NCBI RefSeq assembly: GCF_014650115.1
Contig: NZ_BMUI01000022.1
Span: 62,001-126,000, forward strand
Origin: Streptomyces olivaceoviridis
GTDB lineage: Bacteria; Actinomycetota; Actinomycetes; Streptomycetales; Streptomycetaceae
Direction: 5' to 3'
Length of the DNA: 64,000 bases
Made by a program: the position numbers and the translations under genes. Positions within the stretch are counted from its first letter, which is position 1, and each line of letters starts with the position of its first letter. Shown here piece after piece: positions 26,220-34,765 of this stretch. The notes under the pieces are model-generated. The model ran no database searches. It was not told the origin of the DNA and was given only the letters and a program-made list of their open reading frames with translations.

Positions 26220-27293
26220 GTGCACAACAAGACCTTCGTGGCCGTGGCGGTCGGGCTCGGCCTGATCGGCCTGTCCGCGTGCGGTACGTCGGACGCTCAG
26301 TCGTCCTCGGACTCCAAGACCGTCACGCTCGTCAGCCACGACTCGTGGGCCGTCTCCAAGAACGTGCTGAAGGACTTCGAGAAGCAGTCCGGGTACAAGG
26401 TCAGGGTCCTCAAGGACGGCGACGCCGGACAGGCCGTCAACAAGGCCGTGCTGACCAAGGACAACCCGCAGGGCGACGTCTTCTTCGGCGTCGACAACAC
26501 CCTGCTGTCCAGGGCACTCGACAACGGGCTCTTCCAGCCGTACCAGGCCAAGGGGTACGACACGGTCCGGCCCGAGTTCCGCGTCGACCAGGACAAGCAC
26601 CGCGTCACGCCCGTCGACACCGGCGACATCTGCGTCAACTACGACAAGGCCTGGTTCAGCGCGCACAAGCTGACGCCGCCGCGGTCCTTCGCCGACCTTG
26701 CCGAGCCCGCGTACAAGAACCTCCTCGTCACCGAGAACGCGGCCACCTCCTCGCCGGGCCTCGGCTTCCTGCTCGGCAGTGCCGCGCAGTTCGGCGACGG
26801 GGGCTGGCAGGGCTACTGGAAGAAGCTGAAGGCCAACGGCGTCAAGGTCGTCGACGGCTGGGAGCAGGCGTACTACCAGGAGTTCTCCGGCTCCTCCGAA
26901 GGCAGGAAGGCGGGCGGTGACCGGCCGCTCGTGGTGTCGTACGCCTCCTCCCCGCCCGCCGAGGTGATCTACGCCAAGAAGCGGCCGAGCACCGCCCCGA
27001 CCGGGGTGGCGTACGGCACCTGCTTCCGGCAGACCGAGTACGCCGGGCTGCTGAGCAACGCGAAGAACACCAAGGGCGGCAAGGCGTTCCTCGACTTCCT
27101 GCTCACCAAGGAGTTCCAGCAGGACATGCCGCTGAACATGTTCGTCTACCCGGTCGTGGAGGGGGCCGCCGTCCCCGCCGACTTCACGAAGTACGGGCCG
27201 GCCGCCAAGGACCCCGAGACCGTGGCCCCGGACAAGATCGCCGCCAACCGCGACCAGTGGGTCAAGTCGTGGACGTCACTCGTACTGAAGTAG
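26220..27293 (+). CDS. thiB: Thiamine ABC transporter substrate-binding lipoprotein
   Basis: This 357-residue extracytoplasmic protein has a lipoprotein signal peptide with Cys21 in the lipobox GLSAC. The iron/thiamine-type periplasmic binding fold starts VTLVSHDSWAVSKNVLKDFE and contains GDVFFGVDNTLLSRALD and DTGDICVNYDKAWF, as in ThiB. The GTG at 26220 follows AGGAGGA by 6 bases. It lies under a TPP riboswitch and precedes the cognate permease and ATPase, so thiamine or TPP uptake is well supported. Confidence 0.93.
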   Translation: MHNKTFVAVAVGLGLIGLSACGTSDAQSSSDSKTVTLVSHDSWAVSKNVLKDFEKQSGYKVRVLKDGDAGQAVNKAVLTKDNPQGDVFFGVDNTLLSRALDNGLFQPYQAKGYDTVRPEFRVDQDKHRVTPVDTGDICVNYDKAWFSAHKLTPPRSFADLAEPAYKNLLVTENAATSSPGLGFLLGSAAQFGDGGWQGYWKKLKANGVKVVDGWEQAYYQEFSGSSEGRKAGGDRPLVVSYASSPPAEVIYAKKRPSTAPTGVAYGTCFRQTEYAGLLSNAKNTKGGKAFLDFLLTKEFQQDMPLNMFVYPVVEGAAVPADFTKYGPAAKDPETVAPDKIAANRDQWVKSWTSLVLK

Positions 27294-27316
27294 ACAGAGC
27301 ATCCGAAGGAGCCGAA

Positions 27317-28984
27317 GTGACCGGAGCGAGCGGCTCCCGGGCGACCGGCTCCCGGCGGGGAAACGCGACGCGGCTCGGCCTCATGGCCCTGCCCGTCGGG
27401 TTCTTCGCGCTGTTCTTCGCCTGGCCCGTGGCCGCGATCGTCGCGCGCGGGCTGAAGACGGACGGCGCCTGGCACCTCGGGCGGATCGCGGAAATCGTCA
27501 CCCAGCCGGACATCCGGCACGTGCTGTGGTTCACCACCTGGCAGGCGCTCGCCTCCACCGCGCTCACCCTGCTGCTCGCCCTGCCTGCCGGTTACGTCTT
27601 CGCCCGCCTCGACTTCCCGGGCAAGCACCTGCTGCGGGCCGTCGTCACCGTCCCGTTCGTGCTGCCGACCGTCGTCGCGGGCAGCGCCTTCCTCGCGCTG
27701 GTCGGCCGGGGCGGGCTGCTGGACGAGCTGTGGGGGGTACGGCTGGACACCACGGTGTGGGCGATCCTGCTGGCCCATGTCTTCTTCAACTTCGCGGTCG
27801 TCGTGCGAACCGTGGGCGGGCTGTGGGCGCAGCTCGACCCCCGGCAGGAGGAGGCCGCCCGGATGCTGGGCGCCTCCCCGCTGACGGCCTGGCGGAAGGT
27901 CACCCTGCCCGCGCTCGCGCCCGCCGTGGCCGCCGCCGCCCTGATGGTGTTCCTGTTCACCTTCACCTCCTTCGGTGTGGTGCAGATCCTCGGCGGCCCC
28001 ACCTTCTCCACCCTCGAAGTGGAGATCTACCGGCAGACCTCGGAGGTCTTCGACCTGTCCACGGCCGCCGTCCTCACCCTGGTCCAGTTCGCGGCGGTCG
28101 GCGCGGTCCTCGCCGTGCACGCCTGGACGGTACGGCGCCGGGAGACCGCGCTGCGGCTCGTGGACCCGAAGGCGACCGCCCGGCGCCCGCGCGGCGCCGG
28201 ACAGTGGACCCTGCTCGCCTCGGTCCTCGTCGTCGTCGCGCTGCTGCTGGTCCTGCCGCTCGCCGTCCTCGTCCGCCGCTCCCTGGACGCGCCCGGCCTG
28301 GGCTACTACCGGGCGCTGACCCACGCGGACGGCGGTACGTTCCTGGTGGCGCCCGTGCACGCGGTGTGGACCTCGCTGGAGTACGCGGTCGCGGCCACCG
28401 CCATCGCCGTGGTGATCGGTGGTCTCGCCGCCGCCGCGCTGGCCCGGCGGGACGCGGGACGGCTGGTGCGGGGCTTCGACGCGCTGTTGATGCTGCCGCT
28501 CGGCGTCTCCGCCGTGACCGTCGGCTTCGGCTTCCTGATCGCGCTCGACAAGCCGCCGCTGGACCTGCGCCAGTCCTGGATCCTGGTGCCGCTCGCCCAG
28601 GCACTGGTCGGCGCCCCGTTCGTCGTACGGACCATGCTGCCCGTGCTGCGCGCGGTGGACGTCCGGCTCAGGGAGGCGGCGGCCGTGCTGGGCGCGTCGC
28701 CCTGGCGGGTGTGGCGGGAGGTGGATCTGCCGCTGGTGCGGCGGGCGTTGCTGGTCGCGGCCGGGTTCGCGTTCGCCGTGTCGCTCGGCGAGTTCGGGGC
28801 CACCGTGTTCATCGCCCGGCCCGACAACCCGACGCTCCCGGTCGCGGTGGCCCGCCTGCTCAGCCGTCCCGGCGACCTCAACTACGGCCAGGCGATGGCC
28901 CTTTCAACGATTCTCATGGTGGTGTGCGCCGCCGCGCTGCTCATCCTGGAGCGGCTGCGGACCGACCGGACGGGGGAGTTCTAG
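27317..28984 (+). CDS. thiP: Thiamine ABC transporter permease (fused two-domain)
   Basis: This 555-residue membrane protein has about 12 helices in two homologous halves. Each half carries an ABC permease coupling loop: EEAARMLGASPLTAWRKV in the first and LREAAAVLGASPWRVWRE in the second. The fused architecture is typical of ThiP and iron FbpB permeases. GAAGGAG 5 bases before the GTG at 27317 sets the start, 24 bp after thiB. Its stop directly abuts the thiQ ATG. Confidence 0.9.
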   Translation: MTGASGSRATGSRRGNATRLGLMALPVGFFALFFAWPVAAIVARGLKTDGAWHLGRIAEIVTQPDIRHVLWFTTWQALASTALTLLLALPAGYVFARLDFPGKHLLRAVVTVPFVLPTVVAGSAFLALVGRGGLLDELWGVRLDTTVWAILLAHVFFNFAVVVRTVGGLWAQLDPRQEEAARMLGASPLTAWRKVTLPALAPAVAAAALMVFLFTFTSFGVVQILGGPTFSTLEVEIYRQTSEVFDLSTAAVLTLVQFAAVGAVLAVHAWTVRRRETALRLVDPKATARRPRGAGQWTLLASVLVVVALLLVLPLAVLVRRSLDAPGLGYYRALTHADGGTFLVAPVHAVWTSLEYAVAATAIAVVIGGLAAAALARRDAGRLVRGFDALLMLPLGVSAVTVGFGFLIALDKPPLDLRQSWILVPLAQALVGAPFVVRTMLPVLRAVDVRLREAAAVLGASPWRVWREVDLPLVRRALLVAAGFAFAVSLGEFGATVFIARPDNPTLPVAVARLLSRPGDLNYGQAMALSTILMVVCAAALLILERLRTDRTGEF

Positions 28985-30004
28985 ATGCTGCTGAGCCTGG
29001 ATGCCGCGACCGTGCGCTTCGGCGGGCGGGCCGTGCTCGACACCGTCGGCCTCGATGTCGCCGAGCACGAGGTGGTGTGCGTCCTCGGCCCCAGCGGCAG
29101 CGGCAAGTCCACGCTGCTGCGGGCCGTGGCCGGGCTCCAGCCCCTGTCCGGCGGGCGCGTCCTGCTCGACGGCCGGAACCAGACGGGCGTACCCGCGCAC
29201 CAGCGGGGTGTCGGACTGATGTTCCAGGACCACCAGTTGTTCCCGCAGCGGGACGTCGGCGCGAACGTGGCGTTCGGGCTGCGCATGCACGGCGTCGCCA
29301 AGGGCGAACGGGACGTCGAGGTGGGCCGGTTGCTGGAGCTGGTCGGGCTGCCCGGCGCCGCCCGGCGGGCGGTGGCCTCGCTGTCCGGCGGCGAGCAGCA
29401 GCGCGTGGCCCTCGCCCGGGCGCTCGCGCCCCGGCCCCGGCTGCTGATGCTGGACGAGCCGCTGGGCCAGCTGGACCGCTCCCTGCGGGAGCGGCTGGTG
29501 GTCGAACTGAGCGAGCTGTTCGGCCGGTTGGGGACGACCGTGCTCGCCGTGACCCACGACCAGGGAGAGGCGTTCGCGCTGGCCGACCGGGTGGTGGTGA
29601 TGCGGGACGGGCGCATCGCCCAGTCCGGGACGCCGCTTGAGGTGTGGCAGCGGCCCGCCGACGCGTTCGTGGCCCGCTTCCTCGGCTTCGAGAACGTGGT
29701 CCCGGCGACCGTCGCCGGCACGGTCGCCGACAGCCCGTGGGGCAAGCTGCCGGTGCCCGAGGGCTCCGCGCAGGGCCACCGCACGGTCCTCGTCCGCCCG
29801 GCCGGTGTCCGGCTCGTGCCCGCCGACCAGGGCCTGGCGTGCACGGTGACCGCCCGCACCTTCAAGGGCACCCATGTGGCCGTCCACCTCCAGCCGGCGG
29901 ACGGCCCGCGACTGGAGGCGGCCTGCCCGCTCCGGGACGCGCCGGAGCCCGGCGCGTCGGTCGGTGTGGAGTTCGACGTGGCCGAAACCGTCGTGCTCGA
30001 CTGA
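28985..30004 (+). CDS. thiQ: Thiamine ABC transporter ATP-binding protein
   Basis: The 339-residue ATPase has Walker A GPSGSGKSTLL, Q-loop FQDHQLF, signature LSGGEQQR, Walker B LLMLDEPLG and switch His in VTHDQ. It is longer than E. coli ThiQ (232 residues). About 100 extra C-terminal residues look like a TOBE/OB domain, as in iron and sugar importers. It is the third gene of the riboswitch-controlled operon. Confidence 0.9.
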   Translation: MLLSLDAATVRFGGRAVLDTVGLDVAEHEVVCVLGPSGSGKSTLLRAVAGLQPLSGGRVLLDGRNQTGVPAHQRGVGLMFQDHQLFPQRDVGANVAFGLRMHGVAKGERDVEVGRLLELVGLPGAARRAVASLSGGEQQRVALARALAPRPRLLMLDEPLGQLDRSLRERLVVELSELFGRLGTTVLAVTHDQGEAFALADRVVVMRDGRIAQSGTPLEVWQRPADAFVARFLGFENVVPATVAGTVADSPWGKLPVPEGSAQGHRTVLVRPAGVRLVPADQGLACTVTARTFKGTHVAVHLQPADGPRLEAACPLRDAPEPGASVGVEFDVAETVVLD

Positions 30005-30028
30005 TCGACGCGCCCCTAGGGTGAGGCC

Positions 30029-30827
30029 ATGCCTTTGCTCACGCATGACCGTTACTGTGACGAAATCGCCCAGCAGGTCGAGCAGTTGAGAGCAGTGGTG
30101 ACCTCGGGCGCCGACCTGTCCGCCACCGTGCCGACCTGCCCCGACTGGTCGCTGGAAGACCTCGTACGCCATACGGGGGGCGCCCTGCGCTGGGTGGACG
30201 CCCTGGTGCGCACCCCGGCGGCAGGAGAACATCCCGCCGGAGGAGGTGCCGCTGGGCGCCGGTCCGCGGGAGCGCGGGGACGCGGCGGCCCTGGACCGGT
30301 GGCTCGCCGACACCGGCGGCCTGGTCGTCGGCGCGCTGCGCGAGGCCGGCCCCGACACCGGGGTGTGGCCGTGGTCCGGGGTGCTGAACGCCGGCTTCTG
30401 GGCCCGCCGCACGGCCTGCGAGATCACCGTGCACCGGGCCGACGCCGCGCTCGCCGCCGGGCTCCCCTACGAGGTGGCGCCGGACATCGCGGCGGACGCG
30501 CTGGACGAGTGGCTCCAGCTCGTGGAGTGGGTGCAGGGCAACACGCCCCACGAGGCGGCACGGGATCTGCGCGGCCCGCGGCGCTCGATCCATCTGCACG
30601 CCACCGACACCGGCCCGGCCCTGAACGCCGAGTGGATCGTCGACCTGGGCGGGGAGGGGATGAGCTGGCGGCGCGGGCACGAGAAGGCCACGGTCGCCCT
30701 GCGCGGCCCGCTCACCTCGGTGCTGCTCGCCTTCTACCGCCGGCTGCCGCTGGACGCGCCCGGCCTGGAGGTGCTCGGCGACCGCGAGGTGCTGGAGTTC
30801 TGGCTGGAGCGGACCTCGTTCGGCTGA
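30029..30827 (+). pseudogene. Frameshifted maleylpyruvate isomerase/DinB-like family protein
   Basis: Two frames together make one normal protein of about 265 residues. The first, from ATG 30029 (MPLLTHDRYCDEIAQQVEQL), carries the TCPDWSLEDLVRHTGGALRW segment characteristic of the mycothiol-dependent isomerase N-terminal domain. It runs out of homology at about 30217. The +1 frame continues QENIPPEEVPLGAGP from 30222 to the stop at 30827. One extra base near 30211-30222 (run CACCCCGGCGGCAGG), or two missing bases, explains this. It may be a real pseudogene, a sequencing error or a strain-specific shift. The gene follows thiQ by 25 bp but looks unrelated to thiamine. Confidence 0.85.
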
Positions 30828-30832
30828 CGCAC

Positions 30833-30870
30833 CCCGGCCCGTCCCCCTGGGCACAGGGGGACGGGCCGGG
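30833..30870. terminator. Bidirectional terminator, 17-bp perfect stem
   Basis: CCCGGCCCGTCCCCCTG (30833-30849) and CAGGGGGACGGGCCGGG (30854-30870) flank a GGCA tetraloop. It lies between the convergent 30029 gene and the LAETG surface protein gene and can serve both. Confidence 0.92.
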
Positions 30871-30889
30871 ACGCGGTACGGCGGTGCGG

Positions 30890-31588
30890 TCAGCCGTTGC
30901 GGCCGGCCCCACGGCGGCGCATGCCGAACCACACGGCGCTACCGCCGACGACGACCAGGAGGGCCGCGACGCCGGCTATCAGACCGGTGTTGGAGTTCGC
31001 ACCGGTCTCGGCGAGGTTGGACTCACCGGCCGCCGGGGACGGCGCGTTCTCGGCGGTGCCGGCCGGGGCGGAGCTCGACCCGGAGGCCGACGGGGCCGGG
31101 GTCGCCGGCTGGGCCGGGGCGGACTTGCTCGGCGACGACGACGGCGACGGCGACAGGGTCGTGCCGGCCGTCGGCTTCGGGGTCTCGCTCTCGGTCGTGC
31201 AGGCGGTGGACGGGGTCACCAGGTCCGGCTGGATGTCCTCGTCGACGATGGTGCCGGCCTTGACGTGGATCCGGTAGGTGGCGCTCGGCTTCCAGTCCTC
31301 CAAGAAGGTGATCGAGGCACCCTCCTTGGAACCCTTGACCGGCTGCTCGCCGACCTTCGTCTCGACGCCGCCGACGCCCTTGAGGAAGACGCTGACGGTG
31401 GCGTCCTTGGCGGACGCGTCCGTGTCGGTGACGACGATGACGCCCTTGTCGCCGTCGCACTTGGCTTCGGCGGAGAAGTCCTTGATGTTGCACGCGAGAG
31501 CGGAGCCGGCCAGTCCCAGCACCAGCGCCGCCGACCCGGAGGCGACACCCAGAACGCGCACGGAACGACGTACGCTACGCGGAGTCAT
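30890..31588 (-). CDS. LAETG-motif sortase-anchored surface protein
   Basis: This protein of about 232 residues has an N-terminal signal peptide (SVRVLGVASGSAALVLGLAG, cleavage near ALA-CN) and a domain of about 100 residues with paired Cys residues and beta-strand-like sequence (VTDTDASAKDATVSVFLKG). A Pro/Ser/Thr/Ala-rich wall-spanning region follows. The sorting signal LAETG, a hydrophobic helix and the tail RRRGAGRNG end the protein. LAXTG motifs are processed by class E sortases in Streptomyces. The ATG is at 31588; a TTG two codons earlier (31594) is better spaced from AAAGGA and may be the true start. Confidence 0.88.
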   Translation of the reverse strand: MTPRSVRRSVRVLGVASGSAALVLGLAGSALACNIKDFSAEAKCDGDKGVIVVTDTDASAKDATVSVFLKGVGGVETKVGEQPVKGSKEGASITFLEDWKPSATYRIHVKAGTIVDEDIQPDLVTPSTACTTESETPKPTAGTTLSPSPSSSPSKSAPAQPATPAPSASGSSSAPAGTAENAPSPAAGESNLAETGANSNTGLIAGVAALLVVVGGSAVWFGMRRRGAGRNG

Positions 31589-31698
31589 GGACAACGTTTG
31601 TCCTTTACAGAGTGCAATTGCGGGGGGTTGAGGGGGAGTTGGGGCGTCGGATGAGGCACGGACAGCTGAGGCCCCAGCAACCCCGGGAGGCTCCCAGG

Positions 31699-31726
31699 TT
31701 TATAAGCGCTCCATAAGAAGTGTCAA
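31699..31726 (-). promoter_or_regulatory. Consensus sigma-70 promoter for the LAETG protein gene
   Basis: On the minus strand TTGACA (31726-31721) and TATAAA (31704-31699) are separated by 16 bp. This is a perfect -35 and near-perfect -10 for HrdB-type sigma factors. Initiation near 31691 gives a 5' leader of about 100 bases containing a CCCGGGAGGCTCCCAGG inverted repeat (31682-31698). Confidence 0.8.
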
Positions 31727-31764
31727 CGCACGGGCCATGAACGGCCGTTGACTTTGCCCGCTTA

Positions 31765-32889
31765 TTAACCGCCCAGACGTTTGAGCGCGTCCGGAGCCTG
31801 CTCGATCCGGTCAACGAGGGCGATACGGGACTCCATCGCCCGCCCCCGCGCCAGCGACCGGAGCAACGGCCAGGCCGGCAGCTCCCGCGTCCAGTGCCCG
31901 CTGTCCACGAGCACCATCGGGGTCGGCTCGCCGCGCGACTCGTAGTAGTTGGGCGTCGCGTTGTCGAAGACCTCCTGCACGGTCCCGGCGGCGCCCGGCA
32001 GGAAGACCACCCCGGCGGTGGAGCGGGCCAGCAGGCCGTCCTCGCGGGTGGCGTTGGCGAAGTACTTGGCGATGTGCGCGGCGAAGGCGTTCGGCGGCTC
32101 GTGGCCGTAGAACCAGGTGGGGATGCCCACCGAGTCGCCGCCGCCCGGCCAGCGCTCGCGCACCTCGAACGCGGCGCGCGCCCACTCGCCGACCGACGGC
32201 CGGAACGAGGGTGCCTTGGCGAGCAGCCGGAGCGCGTCCTCCAGCATCTCGTCGGCGAACGGGGCGGCGTAGGCGCCGAGGTTGGCGGCCTCCATCGCGC
32301 CCGGTCCGCCGCCGGTGGCGACCGTGTAACCGGCGCGGGCGAGTTCGCGGCCGAGCCGGGCGGCACCGGCGTACGCGTCGGTCCCCCGGGCCATCGCGTG
32401 ACCGCCCATCACGCCCACCACCCGGGCGCCGGTGAGGAGTTCGTCCAGGGCGTCGGAGACGGCGTCGTCGTGGATCGCGCGGAGCATCGAGGAGAAGACG
32501 TCGCCGTCGGCCTTCGTCCGCTGGAACCAGGCGTAGGCGCGCGCGTCCGGCGTCACCTCGTACCCCGCGTCCAGCGACTCGAACAGCTCGTCGGGTGTGT
32601 AGAGGAAGGCGCGGTACGGGTCGAACGGGAGCCCGGGTACAGGCGGGAACACCAGGGCCCCGGCCGCCCGGACCCGGGCGGCGGCCTCGGGGTCCATCGG
32701 GCAGCCGAGGAAGACGGCGCCCGTGGTGTCGAGGCGGAGCAGGACGTCCGTACGGCTGGTCAGGTCGACGGCCTGGACCCGGAACCGGGCCAGCGAGCCG
32801 TGTTCGGCGACCACCTCGTCGAACTCGGCGAGGGACTGTATCTCGCGGTCGTGGGCGGCGCGGTGCGGCGGGGCGGGTGTCGGTTGCAC
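31765..32889 (-). CDS. LOG family Rossmann-fold nucleotide-binding protein
   Basis: The 374-residue protein has GVMGGHAMARG and GGGPGAMEAANLGAY, typical of the LOG (lysine decarboxylase-like) superfamily. The catalytic PGGxGTxxE motif appears as PGAAGTVQE, with Gly replaced by Ala. Small LOG proteins release cytokinin bases; the larger PpnN-type ones cleave nucleoside monophosphates. With its long N-terminal part this one is closer in size to the second type, but the substrate is not evident. The start is the GTG at 32889 (VQPTPAPPHRAAH). There is no clear Shine-Dalgarno. Confidence 0.78.
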   Translation of the reverse strand: MQPTPAPPHRAAHDREIQSLAEFDEVVAEHGSLARFRVQAVDLTSRTDVLLRLDTTGAVFLGCPMDPEAAARVRAAGALVFPPVPGLPFDPYRAFLYTPDELFESLDAGYEVTPDARAYAWFQRTKADGDVFSSMLRAIHDDAVSDALDELLTGARVVGVMGGHAMARGTDAYAGAARLGRELARAGYTVATGGGPGAMEAANLGAYAAPFADEMLEDALRLLAKAPSFRPSVGEWARAAFEVRERWPGGGDSVGIPTWFYGHEPPNAFAAHIAKYFANATREDGLLARSTAGVVFLPGAAGTVQEVFDNATPNYYESRGEPTPMVLVDSGHWTRELPAWPLLRSLARGRAMESRIALVDRIEQAPDALKRLGG

Positions 32890-32923
32890 CCGCCCATGCT
32901 GGCACGGATGTTCGGACCGCGGG

Positions 32924-33331
32924 TCAGCCCTGGACGGCCGCCGGGTCCATCCACACGACCTCCCAGGTGTGGCCGTCGAGGTCGTCGAAGGCGCGGCCGT
33001 ACATGAAGCCGTGGTCCTGGGTCTGGCCGCTCGCCGTGCCACCGGCGGCGATGGCCTTGTCGACCAGCTCGTCCACCTTCTCGCGGCTCTCGGCGCTCAG
33101 ACAGATCAGCACCTCGCTGGTCGTCGTCGCGTCGGCGATCTCCTTCTTGGTGAAGGTCGCGTAGAACGGCTTGGTCAGCAGCATCGCGACGATGCTGTCG
33201 CTGATCACCACGGAGGCCGCCTTGTCGTCGCTGAACTGCGGGTTGATCGAGTAGCCGAGTTCCGTGAAGAACTTCTTCGAGGCGTCCAGGTCGTTCACGG
33301 GCAGGTTCACGAAGATCATCTGCTGGTACAT
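32924..33331 (-). CDS. VOC (glyoxalase/bleomycin-resistance fold) protein
   Basis: This 135-residue protein starts MYQQMIFVNLPVNDLDASKKFF, the usual N-terminal beta-alpha unit of VOC proteins. It ends DLDGHTWEVVWMDP with the metal-ligand Glu position of the second module. GAAGAGG precedes the ATG by 5 bases. Similar proteins in Streptomyces are annotated as extradiol dioxygenase or PhnB-like, and none of these roles can be confirmed here. Confidence 0.82.
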   Translation of the reverse strand: MYQQMIFVNLPVNDLDASKKFFTELGYSINPQFSDDKAASVVISDSIVAMLLTKPFYATFTKKEIADATTTSEVLICLSAESREKVDELVDKAIAAGGTASGQTQDHGFMYGRAFDDLDGHTWEVVWMDPAAVQG

Positions 33332-33427
33332 GCGGGCCTCTTCCGTCCGGGTCGTGCGCGGTTCGTCGCGTTCGGTGGGTAGACCGGCGGCCCGCGTCGG
33401 ACTCATCGGCGACCGCCGAAGTTTTTT

Positions 33428-34765
33428 TCAGCTCAGCGGCAGCGCCGACAGCGCGGCGATCCCGAGGGTGAGCGGGCCGAACAGGGCCAGCAGGGCGGCG
33501 GCGCGGAGGACGGCGGCGCCACGCAGCATCGCGGCGGGCGCGCCGAGGCGGAGCAGCGCGGCGACGGTGTCGGCGCGGCACTGGCGGGCCTCCACGGCCG
33601 CGGTGAGGAGGGTGGCGAGCGTGGAGCCGGCGACGACGAGCGCGCCGAGGGCGGACAGCGGGCCGAAGGCGGGGGCCGGGCCGGCGCCGTCGTACAGGGC
33701 GGTCATGGCGTAGCCGGCGGAGGCCACCGCGCAGACCACGCCCAGCGGGCGGCCGATCCGGGCGGCCTCCGCCATGAGCACCCGGCCGGCGAGCAGCCTC
33801 AGTGCCCCCGGGCGGGTGGACTGGAGGAGCCGCCCGCACAGGTGGGTGAGGCCGGGGGTGGCGAGGACGAGACCGGTGGCGGTGAGGAGCCAGCCGAGGA
33901 GCACGGCGAGGGAGGGCGCGGGGGTGGAGCGGCCGGCGTAGGCCTGTACGGCCAGTCCGGCGGTGACGAGGGCCACCCCCCAGGGGAGGCCGACGGGGGG
34001 CTGGACCTCGGTGTCCGGCGCCGGCGCGGGGGACTCGGGGCCGGCTCCGGCACCCGGTGCCGACGCGTCGGCGTCCACGCCGGTCGCCCCGGCGGTACGA
34101 CCGCCCGCGGTACGCGAGTCCGCCGTGGCCGGTGCCCGCGATCCCGCTGCCCGTCCCCTGAAGCGTCCCGCCGTCCCGAACGTCTCCTTCCTCGGCGACG
34201 ACCCGTACGCCCCGAAGCGGCCGAAGCCGCGGCCGGTCCGGGGCGGGGGGACCGGGTCCCTCGGGCGCAGGGCCAGGGCCACCGCCGTGGTCGCCGTGGC
34301 CGGGAGCAGGGCGAGGAGGGTCAGGGTCGCCGGGAGCGGGAGGGAGCGGTCCGCCGCCAGGACGTCCGCCGCCGCGCCGTCGAACGGCATGCCCGTCAGG
34401 TCGCCGCGCAGGTGGAGGAAGACCAGCAGCGCCAGCAGCGAGCCCAGGGTGCAGGACAGGGCCGTCGTCAGCGCGGAGACGGCCATGAGGCGGGCCGGGC
34501 CCAGGCCCACGGCGGACAGGCCGGGGCGCGGCCGGGTGCCGGGGTCGGTGCGGGCGACCGCGAGCGCGAGGTACACCGTGGCGGCGAGCGGCACCGCGCA
34601 CCAGGCCAGGCGCAGCGCGGAGGCGGTCGCGGCCTCCGGGTGGTTCAGGGCGTGGCCGAGGCTGGACAGCAGCAGGAAACCGGTGCCCGCCGAGGCCGCG
34701 GCCACCAGCAGGCGGCGCAGCTGGACGGCGGGCCGGGCGGCACGGGTCAGACGGAGAGCGAGCAC
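33428..34765 (-). CDS. Large integral membrane protein of an ABC exporter pair (permease-like)
   Basis: The 445-residue protein has about nine hydrophobic helices in two groups. They are separated by a disordered Pro/Gly/Ala/Arg-rich loop of about 90 residues (near 165-260). FtsX-like permeases have a different loop arrangement, so I only call it permease-like. The GTG start at 34765 overlaps the end of the upstream ATPase gene by 19 bases, which argues that the two products form one complex. No substrate can be inferred. The frame is open far upstream, but that part is a shadow of the ATPase. Confidence 0.7.
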   Translation of the reverse strand: MLALRLTRAARPAVQLRRLLVAAASAGTGFLLLSSLGHALNHPEAATASALRLAWCAVPLAATVYLALAVARTDPGTRPRPGLSAVGLGPARLMAVSALTTALSCTLGSLLALLVFLHLRGDLTGMPFDGAAADVLAADRSLPLPATLTLLALLPATATTAVALALRPRDPVPPPRTGRGFGRFGAYGSSPRKETFGTAGRFRGRAAGSRAPATADSRTAGGRTAGATGVDADASAPGAGAGPESPAPAPDTEVQPPVGLPWGVALVTAGLAVQAYAGRSTPAPSLAVLLGWLLTATGLVLATPGLTHLCGRLLQSTRPGALRLLAGRVLMAEAARIGRPLGVVCAVASAGYAMTALYDGAGPAPAFGPLSALGALVVAGSTLATLLTAAVEARQCRADTVAALLRLGAPAAMLRGAAVLRAAALLALFGPLTLGIAALSALPLS

